Positions 38,735 to 47,048 of a stretch of 60,634 bases of DNA are shown here, in pieces (position 1 is the stretch's first letter; each line of letters opens with the position of its first letter). The position numbers were made by a program, and so were the translations under genes. Under the pieces are notes generated by a model that made no database searches, was not told where the DNA came from, and saw nothing but the letters and a program-made list of their open reading frames with translations. Origin of the DNA: Anaeromyces robustus (lineage: Eukaryota > Neocallimastigomycota > Neocallimastigomycetes > Neocallimastigales > Neocallimastigaceae); contig MCFG01000401.1 of assembly GCA_002104895.1 (NCBI GenBank), forward strand, positions 1 to 60,634, in the 5' to 3' direction.

Positions 38735-39724
38735 ATGAAATTCCATAATATTTTCCTTTTTTATGTTCTTTTTTCTGCTTTTACTTTGGCAAAACCAGAA
38801 AATGAACCTATAAAGAAGACTCCTTTACCATGTATTTTTATGTCTAAAATCATTCCAAATATTCCACCAAAAATTACTAAAACTATCCCTATTAATCCAC
38901 CAAAGATTACAAAAACTATCCCTGTTAATCCACCAAAGATTACTGAAACTATTTCTGTTAATCCACCAAAGATTACTAAAACTATTCCTGTTAATCCACC
39001 ATGTAATAAAATAACTAAAACTATTCCTGTTAATCCACCATGTAATAAGATAACTAAAACTATTCCTGTTAATCCACCATGTAATAAGATAACTAAAACT
39101 ATTCCTGTTAATCCACCATGTAATAAAATAACTAAAACTATTCCTGTTAATCCACCATGTAATAAAATAACTAAAACTATTCCTGTTGCTCTCTCTACTA
39201 CAAAAACTATCATTCCAACAACTACTATAACTAATCCATGTGGTAACAATATTAACCCTACTAATTCACCATGTAATAATGTTAATTCTGGAAATCCACC
39301 ATGTAAGAATAATACTGATCCTACTAATCCTCCATGTAGTGGTAGTGGAAATAATACTAATTCTGGTAATTCACCATGTAGTGGTAGTGGAAATAATGCT
39401 AATTCTGGTAATTTACCATGTAGTGGAAGTGGAAATAATGCTAATTCTGGTAATTCACCATGTAATAAAAATGGTAATAATATTAATTCTTCTGGTAATT
39501 CACCATGTAATAAAAATGGTAATAATACTAATTCTTCTGGTAATTCACCATGTGGTAATTCTATACCAGTTGCTACTGATACTGTTCCAGATGATTCTAA
39601 TTCTAATGATTCTAATCCAGATCCAAAAGATTCATCTAATGATGGAGAAAAATCTGATGATTACGGAGATAATGTCATTAAAGATCAAGATATGAAATCT
39701 GATGATGAATCAACAGGTATATAA
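38735..39724 (+). CDS. Secreted Thr/Pro/Asn repeat protein with SDDYGD motif (probably first exon)
   Basis: 329 residues from the ATG after an A-rich leader. The signal peptide is MKFHNIFLFYVLFSAFTLA, cut after about residue 19. A repeat region follows: four 11-residue NPPKITKTIPV variants, then five 13-residue NPPCNKITKTIPV copies. A second repeat zone has NSPC(S/N)-G/NKNG-NNxNSG units. The tail is acidic with GEKSDDYGDN near 308-317, the same motif as in the protein at 23611-24459. Each unit has one Cys, so disulphide cross-linking in the wall or extracellular space is possible (inference). The frame ends STGI-stop where the DNA reads ACAG/GTATAT, a good 5' splice site, so the stop may lie in an intron. 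No known family recognised. Confidence 0.85.
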   Translation: MKFHNIFLFYVLFSAFTLAKPENEPIKKTPLPCIFMSKIIPNIPPKITKTIPINPPKITKTIPVNPPKITETISVNPPKITKTIPVNPPCNKITKTIPVNPPCNKITKTIPVNPPCNKITKTIPVNPPCNKITKTIPVNPPCNKITKTIPVALSTTKTIIPTTTITNPCGNNINPTNSPCNNVNSGNPPCKNNTDPTNPPCSGSGNNTNSGNSPCSGSGNNANSGNLPCSGSGNNANSGNSPCNKNGNNINSSGNSPCNKNGNNTNSSGNSPCGNSIPVATDTVPDDSNSNDSNPDPKDSSNDGEKSDDYGDNVIKDQDMKSDDESTGI

Positions 39725-40523
39725 TTATTTATTTTTTATTTATTAAGAGTATATATAATTATTTATTTTTATAATTATCTGCATTTTTTATATAATAATT
39801 ATTTTTAAACATAATTTAAACAATTATATTTATAATAATTTTATTTTAATTATAGCTATAAACTATATGCTAAAAGTTTTATATAAAAAAATTCGTTGCT
39901 TTTTTTATTATTAAATAATAAAAAAATAATAAGTAAAAAAAAAAAAAACATATATTATCATTATTATTAATATTAATATGATAATATTCATCAATATAAA
40001 ACTATAATAATATTTGAAATAATTAATACAAAAATTTTAATAATTGTGTATATAATTTTTTATGTGTTTTATTAATTTTCATTTTATAAACAAATATTGA
40101 ATATTATATATTATATATGAATTATGAATATTTACAAATATTTGTGAATTGCTATATATATAGAAAATACTATTATTATTCTGTAATGACAATGTTTTGT
40201 TTTTTTAAAAAAAAATTATATATATATATCTATAAAATTACAATATATATATATTATAATATTAATATTTTGTTTTAAACTTATTTATCACAATTATATT
40301 ATTATTATATTTTTTTTTTTGTTTTAATTTTTTTGGTTATCTAAATAAAATATTTTAATAATTTTATATAATGTATATTTATACTATTATCAATAAAGAT
40401 GTTTTGATTATTATTATTTCTTTTTATTAAGTATTACTCTTATATATTACTAAATAAATAAATTATTTTCAATTATAATCATATTATTTATAAAAGTTGA
40501 ATTATTGAAAGGTTTATTTCTAG
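39725..40523. other. Possible intron / AT-rich 3' region
   Basis: Between the end of the repeat-protein frame and the possible last exon. Only A/T-rich sequence, with a candidate acceptor TTATAG at 39855 and another at 40523. No other feature seen. Confidence 0.35.
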
Positions 40524-40627
40524 CCATTGTGTTAGTAGGTGGTGATAGCAGTTATTTTTATTTTTATTTTTATTTTTTTTTTATAATATTTGTTATGAAG
40601 AATGTAACGATCGTAGATAAAAAATAA
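40524..40627 (+). CDS. Possible 3' exon of the repeat protein: C-terminal membrane tail
   Basis: If the donor GTATAT at 39717 is joined to the acceptor TTATTTCTAG ending at 40523, the frame continues ST-AIVLVGGDSS, then a hydrophobic Tyr/Phe-rich stretch (YFYFYFYFYFFFIIFVM), then KNVTIVDKK and stop at 40625-40627. A single hydrophobic segment with a short basic tail parallels the end of the related protein at 23611. The exon start is an island of mixed sequence in A/T desert. The intron would be 807 bp. A nearer acceptor (TTATAG at 39855) gives a 20-residue basic tail with no obvious membrane segment. Which is used, if any, is unknown; the YF run is also a (TTTTTA)n repeat. Confidence 0.35.
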
Positions 40628-40805
40628 TTGAAAATAATTAATTATAATAATTACTTATTTAGTAATAAGGATTTCCTATTAATAATTAAAAAGTTTAGTT
40701 TAATTAGCATAAAAAGAAATTAAGTAAAAACTTAATAATCTTTGATTAATTCCAAAAAAAAAATTTTTTAAGAAATAATAGAATATTCTATTTTACTATC
40801 AAAAA

Positions 40806-41029
<224 letters not shown>

Positions 41030-41285
41030 GATATTTTGTTAGAATACAAAGAAAATAATCTTTAAATTATATTTAATAAACTTAAAATTAAATGTCTTTG
41101 TTATTTTAATTTATCTCGTTGTTTAATTTTAATTAATGTAAATACGTTATAAACTCGTTGTATTTAATTTTTCTTTATATTATTATCAAGCTACGAATAG
41201 TATAAATACGAGAATGAATTTTCTTAAATTTGTAAAACCTAGTAATTACCATATTTGTATATATACTATTAAATATTAAATATTA

Positions 41286-41759
41286 TGTAAAGTTTTAGTT
41301 TGGTTTAAAGTTTAACTTGGTCGAAATGCTCAATAATCTAATACGTAGGGTGTTCACTAATATTAATTTTATTATAAGTTTTATTATAAATATAGTTTCT
41401 TTATTTAAATTTGTTTAATTATTTTATAATTATATTTTATTAGATTATTATTAGGTTAATAATCTTACAAAGAATGTAAGAATACATATTTCATCAATCT
41501 TTTATACATTTCATTGAACAATACAATAATATAAGTAAATTAATATTTATATTAATTATAGTAATATATATTAAAATAATATAAGATAAGAATATAATTT
41601 GTTAATAAAATAAAAGTATAATTTATATTCAACTGTATTATTAATAAAATTAATAATAATTAAATTGTATAAGGATTTGGGGCGCATAAACATGCTGAAT
41701 AATAAATATTTAATAGATATAATGTGGCTTATATCTATAATCCATTCAAATCCTTAACA
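41286..41759 (-). repeat. 3' LTR of the chromovirus
   Basis: 474 bp. One visible difference from the 5' LTR (TTTTATAATTAT here, TTTTATTATTAT there). On the minus strand it begins TGTTAAGGATTTG directly after the polypurine tract GGAAGAGGACGT. Confidence 0.93.
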
Positions 41760-41989
41760 ACGTCCTCTTCCAAGAATTCGTATTCCAGGCGAATTCAAAG
41801 AGTTATATAATCAAAATTTAAATATAAAATTTTATAAAGATAAAGTTTGAAGTTTTTTTTTTTTTTTTTTTTTTGATTAAAAAAATAGTCGGAAGCAAAC
41901 AGAGGGTAGTGGCAAAAAAGTGGTGCAAAAAGTAGAATAAAAAAAATATTGATAAATTATCTAAAAAAAATTATTAAAAAAAATAAAAA

Positions 41990-44533
41990 TTAGTTGTCAT
42001 AACTAATAGAAGCAGAGGTTCTATTACTATTAAGGTATTCCATAAAAATGCGTTGGTTTCGAGGGTTATCTTCGACTTCAGAAGATGGAACCCAATTATA
42101 AGCAGTACGATATTTATAACGAACTCTATATTCGTACTGTTTCTTCTTGTAATTAGTTCTGAAACCAGAAATTTCAACTATATCCTTGATAGATTCAGGA
42201 TCTATGTTTCTTTTGGAGAAACGAGTGGGCACAGGAATGAAAGGTTCTAATTCTGAAACATGGAAAACGTTGTAATGTTTAGGAAAAGGTGACTTTTTTA
42301 AATCAATTTCATAATTGTTGTTGTGGAGGACATTGGTTACCTTATATGGACCATATTTACAGGGAGCGAAGTAAAGACGAAGGTCTTCGGCTACAGGATC
42401 ATTTTTAAGATGCTTTTTAATATTCGAGAGAAAATCATTTGTTATACTAATCAAACAGGGAGTAGAGCTAATGTTCTTTTTATCCAAAATGAACTCTGGT
42501 TCTTCTTCTATATCATCTTTTACGTAGTCCGGTCTTCTTGATAGAGAATCTGGCTTTCCGTTTTTATTACCCTGGCGATAAATAAGTTCGAAATCATACT
42601 CTTGGAAAAATAAATGCCAACGATGTTGTCGTTGGTTACCAATTTTACCACCAAGAGTGTATATTAAGTTCTTGTGATCGGTGAATACTTTCACCTTGAA
42701 CTTAGCACCTAATAAGAGATGACGCCAGGTAGAGAAAGAATCCTTAATAGCCAAAAGTTCTTTATCAGTAATTGGATAGTTCAGTTCTGCGTTATTAAGA
42801 CTTCTCGAATGGTACGCAACAGGATGAAGTTTGTTATCCTCATCATATTGCGAAAGTACAGCGCCAATAGCAAAATTGCTAGCGTCGCATTCGACAATAA
42901 ATTGCTTAGTATTGTCGGGATGGAGAAGGACGGGAGAAGTCGTCAAACGTTTCTTTAAGATTGAGAATGCGGAGTCGCATTCTGGAGACCAGATAAATTT
43001 CTTCCCCTTTTTTGTTAAAGTGTGTAAAGGTTTAGCGATTGAGGAGAAGTCCTTTACAAATCTTCTATAGTAATTGCAAAGACCAACGAATCTTTGCACA
43101 TCCTTTACACATTTAGGGACAGGCCATTCTTCAATTGTCTTGATTTTCTTCGGGTCGGTAGAAATACCTGATCCTGAGATTACGTGACCTAAGAATTCGA
43201 CTTTGTCTTTATCGAATTCACATTTAGATAATTTAGCGAACAAGTTGTTTTCAATTAACTTCTTAAGAACATCACGAACAGTTTTATGATGTTCTTCTAG
43301 ATTTTCAGAGTAGATGAGTATATCATCAAGATACAAAATAACTGATTTTTCTAAAAATGGTCTAAGAACAGAATTAATAAACGATTGGAAGACAGCTGGG
43401 GCATTTTTTAATCCAAATGGCATTACTAAGTATTCGTAATGACCATATTTAGTACGGAAGGCAGTTTTATATTCGTCACCTTCCTTAATTCTAATTAAAT
43501 TATAAGCGGAGGGTAAATCTAATTTAGTAAAGTATTTTGCTCCCTTCACGCGTTCGATTATATCCCTGATAAGCGGAATTGGATAAGAGTTTCTAACAGT
43601 AACCGCATTTAATTTTTTATAATCAACGCAAAGTCTAAGAGAACCATCACGTTTCTTCTGGAATAAGACAGGATAACCTGCAGGAGAGTTAGATTCTCTG
43701 ATAAAGCCCTTTTCTGACATGTCTTCGATATATTCCTTGAGAGTTTCTTCTTCTTCTAAGGATAATTGGTAGATAGGACCATAATGGAGGGTAGCACCAT
43801 CTTTTAATATAATTTCACAATCGGTAAGACGGTGTGGAGGGAGTTTGTCTGCTTCTTTTTTGCTAAAGACAACTGCAAGATCTCTATATGGTTCTGGGAT
43901 GTCTTCAATGTTAGGTTCCTCAGATCCAGAGACATCTTTTTGTGAAAGAAAAGAGTAAATTAAAAAATTATAATTATACTGATTTGACTTATTATTTTTA
44001 TTATAAGAAAAAGTTTTTATTAAATCATCTTTAAAATGATTTAAACTAAGAGTAGAATAAACATATTTATTTCGATAATTATAGTGGATTTTATATTTCT
44101 CCATAAATTGATTACCAAGAAGTAAATCGACAGGGAGATGGTCTGAGACCAAAAATTTTTGTTTAAAACGGATAAATCTGAATTTCTTATTGATTAATAA
44201 TTTTATTTGAAATTTAAGAGATACAAAGCGATTTATTGAATCTGTATCTCCACTAATTCCTTTTATTAAAATTTTGCTTTGACATTTGTTAATATTTAAA
44301 TTAAGTTTTTTAACAAGATTTGATGAAATAAAGTTGCAAAGTGATCCAGTATCTAGAATGGATCTAACTTGGTATTTAATAATTTTGTTATTCTCATTTA
44401 AAATGGGAATGTGTGAATTAAATGAGAAAAATGATTCAGGGAGACTATTGTTTAGGGTAGTTAAGTTATGTTGAACTTCCTTTGAGAAGTTCAAAGGAGA
44501 GGACTTCTTTTGAAGTCCATCAACTAGTTTTTT
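41990..44533 (-). CDS. Chromovirus Pol (protease-RT-RNase H-GPY/F-chromodomain, no integrase core), made by -1 frameshift
   Basis: The pol frame has no ATG at its start; its first stop-free part overlaps the end of gag in the -1 frame through the heptamer at 44527-44533. So it is best read as a gag-pol fusion. Counting from a TTG at 44494: protease LDTGS near 47; RT with LDLPSAYN, FGLKNAP and YLDDILIYS near 390; RNase H VECDAS near 535, ending near GKPDSLSRRPDY. After about 40 more residues the text goes from IKKHLKNDPVAEDLRLYFAPCK straight into YGPYKVTNVLHNNNYEIDL, the GPY/F module. The HHCC finger and DDE catalytic core, about 400-450 residues in relatives, are absent with the frame kept. 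The C terminus (about 755-820) is a chromodomain (YEYRVRYKYRTAYNWVPSSE). Confidence 0.92.
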   Translation of the reverse strand, partial: KKLVDGLQKKSSPLNFSKEVQHNLTTLNNSLPESFFSFNSHIPILNENNKIIKYQVRSILDTGSLCNFISSNLVKKLNLNINKCQSKILIKGISGDTDSINRFVSLKFQIKLLINKKFRFIRFKQKFLVSDHLPVDLLLGNQFMEKYKIHYNYRNKYVYSTLSLNHFKDDLIKTFSYNKNNKSNQYNYNFLIYSFLSQKDVSGSEEPNIEDIPEPYRDLAVVFSKKEADKLPPHRLTDCEIILKDGATLHYGPIYQLSLEEEETLKEYIEDMSEKGFIRESNSPAGYPVLFQKKRDGSLRLCVDYKKLNAVTVRNSYPIPLIRDIIERVKGAKYFTKLDLPSAYNLIRIKEGDEYKTAFRTKYGHYEYLVMPFGLKNAPAVFQSFINSVLRPFLEKSVILYLDDILIYSENLEEHHKTVRDVLKKLIENNLFAKLSKCEFDKDKVEFLGHVISGSGISTDPKKIKTIEEWPVPKCVKDVQRFVGLCNYYRRFVKDFSSIAKPLHTLTKKGKKFIWSPECDSAFSILKKRLTTSPVLLHPDNTKQFIVECDASNFAIGAVLSQYDEDNKLHPVAYHSRSLNNAELNYPITDKELLAIKDSFSTWRHLLLGAKFKVKVFTDHKNLIYTLGGKIGNQRQHRWHLFFQEYDFELIYRQGNKNGKPDSLSRRPDYVKDDIEEEPEFILDKKNISSTPCLISITNDFLSNIKKHLKNDPVAEDLRLYFAPCKYGPYKVTNVLHNNNYEIDLKKSPFPKHYNVFHVSELEPFIPVPTRFSKRNIDPESIKDIVEISGFRTNYKKKQYEYRVRYKYRTAYNWVPSSEVEDNPRNQRIFMEYLNSNRTSASISYDN
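44479..44533 (-). promoter_or_regulatory. Programmed -1 ribosomal frameshift signal (A AAA AAC plus two hairpins)
   Basis: In element sense the gag frame reads TCA AAA AAC TAG. The heptamer A AAA AAC (plus 44527-44533) is a canonical slippery site, and the gag stop follows it at once. After an 8-nt spacer a perfect 7-bp hairpin GGACTTC-AAAA-GAAGTCC (44501-44518) forms. A second perfect 7-bp hairpin CCTTTGA-ACTTC-TCAAAGG (44479-44497) follows. Shifting -1 on the heptamer enters exactly the pol frame. Confidence 0.88.
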
Positions 44534-45723
44534 GAACTGATCTTTTGAACATCAGTAACGCGGTTGTCGTTACTGTTGTTTTTAGACTTATTGTAAAAAT
44601 TATTGTTTTTATTAAAATTAGTATTTTTGTTCTTCTTTTCGGTATTCTGCGGACGGGAACTTGAATTTTTCTTCTTGTCAGTTCTATTTCCGGAGAACTG
44701 ACTGATCTTTGCATTCATTTCTTGAGAAGACTCTAACAAGATACACTTTGTTATGATTTCTTCGAGCTTCTCAGGAAACTTTTCCATTTTGTTTATTTCA
44801 TCCTTGTATTTAGGATGAAGACCTTTATAAAAGAATAAAGCTAAAGGTTCTTCAGGCCAAGCTAAATCAGCAGTTAACTTACGGAATTCATCAATGTACT
44901 CATTGATTTTTCCGTAATTATGCTTTATATTGGCTAATTTAATCTTCTTTAGTTTCCTGTTAACGACATCAGGAAAGGCTCTTTTTAATTCTTCTAGAAG
45001 GGTCCATAAAGAGGATGGAATAGTACCAATAGGATATTTTGTTTGATACCAACTTCTTGCAGCTCCACGCAACCTAGACTGAACGAAGTTGATTTTTGCT
45101 TCTTCGGGCCATAACTTACAAGGATAAGTTTTGAATGTATCTCCGCAAAGTTGACAGAATAGTTCAATTTCGGAGATATCGCCGTAAAAAAGACCAGGTT
45201 CTGGTACCTGAGCAACAGTATAGGGAAAAGCTGTTCTCATGATAACGTCGTTGTCTACGTCAAACCTGGTAGTAGTAGAAGCGTTATCATCGAAAGTAGC
45301 TTGAGGAGCAGAAGTGGTAGCTACAGGAGTTGGTTGTTCGCTAGTAGAAGCCGTAGCACCAGGATAAAGTCTCTCTCTTTGTGTAAGTTCGCGCTTAAAG
45401 TAGAGAGTAGCCTTTTTCAGAGATTCTAAAGAGTTCATTATCTCATTATTAGCACGCTCGTAGGATTGAAATTGTTTCATTACCTCTTGATGGTAACATT
45501 GCAAATCATCCTTTGAGACGAAGCCTTGATTTACTCCAGACATAATATTTGAGCAAGCTTGGGAAGTCTCATTACTTAATTGTTCAAGCCCTTCAGCTAA
45601 GGAATTGCAGGCTTGTGAGGCTTCTATTCTTAATTGTTGAACTGAATCTTCTTGATTCATCTCCATTTCTTCGTCCGATTTAGCAGAATAACCCGTGTTT
45701 TTTCTTAAGGAGAACTTTGGCAT
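44524..45723 (-). CDS. Chromovirus Gag
   Basis: 399 residues from ATG at 45723, 35 nt inside the 5' LTR. The N-terminal 100 residues are helical and coiled-coil-like (repeated EASQACNSL/ETSQACSNI units), followed by an Ala/Thr/Pro linker. The retrotransposon gag capsid domain lies at about 165-330 (GLFYGDISEIELFCQLCGDTF, WPEEAKINFVQSRLRGAARSWYQ, FRKLTADLAWPEEPLALFFYKGLHPKYKDEI). The C-terminal 60 residues are basic and Asn/Lys-rich and have no CCHC zinc knuckle, as in several Tf1/sushi-like Gags. The stop TAG lies directly behind the slippery heptamer. The protein would form the particle shell and package RNA. Confidence 0.9.
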   Translation of the reverse strand: MPKFSLRKNTGYSAKSDEEMEMNQEDSVQQLRIEASQACNSLAEGLEQLSNETSQACSNIMSGVNQGFVSKDDLQCYHQEVMKQFQSYERANNEIMNSLESLKKATLYFKRELTQRERLYPGATASTSEQPTPVATTSAPQATFDDNASTTTRFDVDNDVIMRTAFPYTVAQVPEPGLFYGDISEIELFCQLCGDTFKTYPCKLWPEEAKINFVQSRLRGAARSWYQTKYPIGTIPSSLWTLLEELKRAFPDVVNRKLKKIKLANIKHNYGKINEYIDEFRKLTADLAWPEEPLALFFYKGLHPKYKDEINKMEKFPEKLEEIITKCILLESSQEMNAKISQFSGNRTDKKKNSSSRPQNTEKKNKNTNFNKNNNFYNKSKNNSNDNRVTDVQKISSKN

Positions 45724-45747
45724 TCCAAGGAAGTTACAAAACAGCAG

Positions 45748-45757
45748 GTAAGATTAT
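45748..45757 (-). promoter_or_regulatory. Primer-binding site of self-priming type
   Basis: Element sense ATAATCTTAC directly after the 5' LTR is not a tRNA 3'-end complement. It is the exact complement of GTAAGATTAT at 45931-45940 inside the LTR; the pairing extends to 11 bp with the last LTR base. That inner site lies about 38 bp downstream of a TATAAAAG box (plus 45971-45978), where the mRNA should start. This is the arrangement of Tf1, in which the first 11 nt of the mRNA prime reverse transcription. Confidence 0.7.
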
Positions 45758-46231
45758 TGTAAAGTTTTAGTTTGGTTTAAAGTTTAACTTGGTCGAAATG
45801 CTCAATAATCTAATACGTAGGGTGTTCACTAATATTAATTTTATTATAAGTTTTATTATAAATATAGTTTCTTTATTTAAATTTGTTTAATTATTTTATT
45901 ATTATATTTTATTAGATTATTATTAGGTTAATAATCTTACAAAGAATGTAAGAATACATATTTCATCAATCTTTTATACATTTCATTGAACAATACAATA
46001 ATATAAGTAAATTAATATTTATATTAATTATAGTAATATATATTAAAATAATATAAGATAAGAATATAATTTGTTAATAAAATAAAAGTATAATTTATAT
46101 TCAACTGTATTATTAATAAAATTAATAATAATTAAATTGTATAAGGATTTGGGGCGCATAAACATGCTGAATAATAAATATTTAATAGATATAATGTGGC
46201 TTATATCTATAATCCATTCAAATCCTTAACA
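45758..46231 (-). repeat. 5' LTR of the chromovirus, with promoter
   Basis: 474 bp. In element sense a TATAAAAG box (plus 45971-45978) and a likely transcription start near 45940 divide it into a U3 of about 290 bp and an R/U5 of about 180 bp. Flanked outward by the target duplication TATTA. Confidence 0.9.
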
Positions 46232-46270
46232 TATTAGATATTAAATATTAAATAAATAAACTTTAATTAT

Positions 46271-46985
46271 TGTAACGAATCTCTCAATTAGTAAAACAGT
46301 AACCATGGTCTAGTGGTTAGTAACTATGACCATCTGGGCGAACACTCTGGGTTCGACTCACACCTTGTTCCAAATTTTATAAAAATTTTATTTTAAATTT
46401 ATTTATTATAAATTTCTGTATTTTATTCTGTATTTGTTTCTGTATTTTATTTCTGTATTTCTTTATAGAATTACATGGAATAGAATTAGAAACTTTAAGA
46501 AAAAATTATATAATATTTCTTTATTTTTCTATGAGATTCATTTTATAACAAAATATCTTAGTTTCTAGCAATTTTTATTATTTTTTATGAACTTTTATTT
46601 TTAAAACTATTTTTCCGCAAAAAGTATAAATAGGTGTAAAACTTTTAGTTAAAATATTTTTCTTTGTGCTTTTATTCTTTTATAACTTTATATATATTAG
46701 TAATAATTAATTCATAAGTAGTTTGAAATACTACAAAGATTAGTTATTATTAATTTTTAATAATTAATAAAACTAAATTCTAATAAAACATATTTTAAAT
46801 AAAAATAAAATAAAACTTAAAACTAAATTTTACTAATATATATATCTCGACACCGACCTTTCAGGTTAACAAAGGAAAGGTGTTCTGATATTGCAATAAG
46901 TATCTTTTATTTTAAATTTTATTTTGTTTGTGTTTACTTCAGATTTTGGTGTCAATTGTAATATTGGAACTACCGTTCCGTTACA
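46271..46985 (+). repeat. Solo LTR (715 bp) carrying a tRNA-like A-box/B-box promoter
   Basis: Runs TGTAACG...CGTTACA with a 5-bp target duplication ATTAT (46266-46270 and 46986-46990), so it is an insertion on its own. Near its 5' end lies a tRNA-like segment (46299-46372): A box TGGTCTAGTGG (46306-46316, full consensus) and B box GGTTCGACTCA (46350-46360, one mismatch), with tRNA-Glu/Asp-like D-arm wording. Further in is a pol II-type box GTATAAATAGG (about 46625). Near the 3' end is a conserved hairpin CACCGACCTTTC...GAAAGGTGTTC (about 46850-46890). The same LTR family recurs at 48726, 59004 and 60453. Confidence 0.85.
46306..46360 (+). promoter_or_regulatory. Pol III-type A box and B box inside the LTR
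   Basis: A box TGGTCTAGTGG and B box GGTTCGACTCA are 33 nt apart, normal for a tRNA-type promoter. The acceptor and anticodon stems do not pair well, so this is a tRNA-like promoter and not a tRNA gene. Confidence 0.65.
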
Positions 46986-47023
46986 ATTATTATAAAAATT
47001 ATTATAAACTTTTTCCTCTTCTA

Positions 47024-47040
47024 AAAGATTAAGAGTCTCA
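47024..47040 (+). promoter_or_regulatory. Primer-site-like AGATTAAGAGTCTCA before a gag ATG
   Basis: The same tRNA-Lys(CUU) anticodon-arm complement found in the copia element, here 9-25 nt upstream of ATG 47049. It lies about 40 bp from the solo LTR, which was probably inserted later. Confidence 0.45.
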
Positions 47041-47048
47041 ATTGTAAC

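Larger units (their letters stand above)
41286..46231 (-). mobile_element. Chromovirus (Ty3/gypsy, Tf1/sushi-like) LTR retrotransposon, young, integrase-deleted
   Basis: 4946 bp, minus strand. The 474-bp LTRs (41286-41759 and 45758-46231) run TG...CA and differ by one substitution that I can see. A perfect 5-bp target duplication TATTA flanks it (41281-41285 and 46232-46236). Order in element sense: LTR, self-priming site, gag (45723-44524), -1 frameshift signal, pol (to 41990), polypurine tract GGAAGAGGACGT (plus 41760-41771), LTR. Pol keeps protease, RT, RNase H, the GPY/F module and a chromodomain, but the integrase zinc finger and DDE core are missing. Recent insertion therefore probably used an integrase supplied by another copy. 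Confidence 0.93.

Noticed and set aside
38761-39249. Minus-strand Val/Ile/Leu/Gly repeat ORF of 162 codons
   Set aside because: Antisense of the Thr/Pro repeat gene; its regularity comes from the repeats, and the plus frame has a signal peptide.
44494-44496. TTG as the true start of chromovirus pol
   Set aside because: The frame is open upstream to the A AAA AAC heptamer in gag, with hairpins at the right distance, so a -1 frameshift fusion explains it better.
46299-46372. Functional tRNA-Glu or tRNA-Asp gene
   Set aside because: A and B boxes are good, but the acceptor stem and anticodon arm do not pair, and the same sequence recurs inside LTRs.
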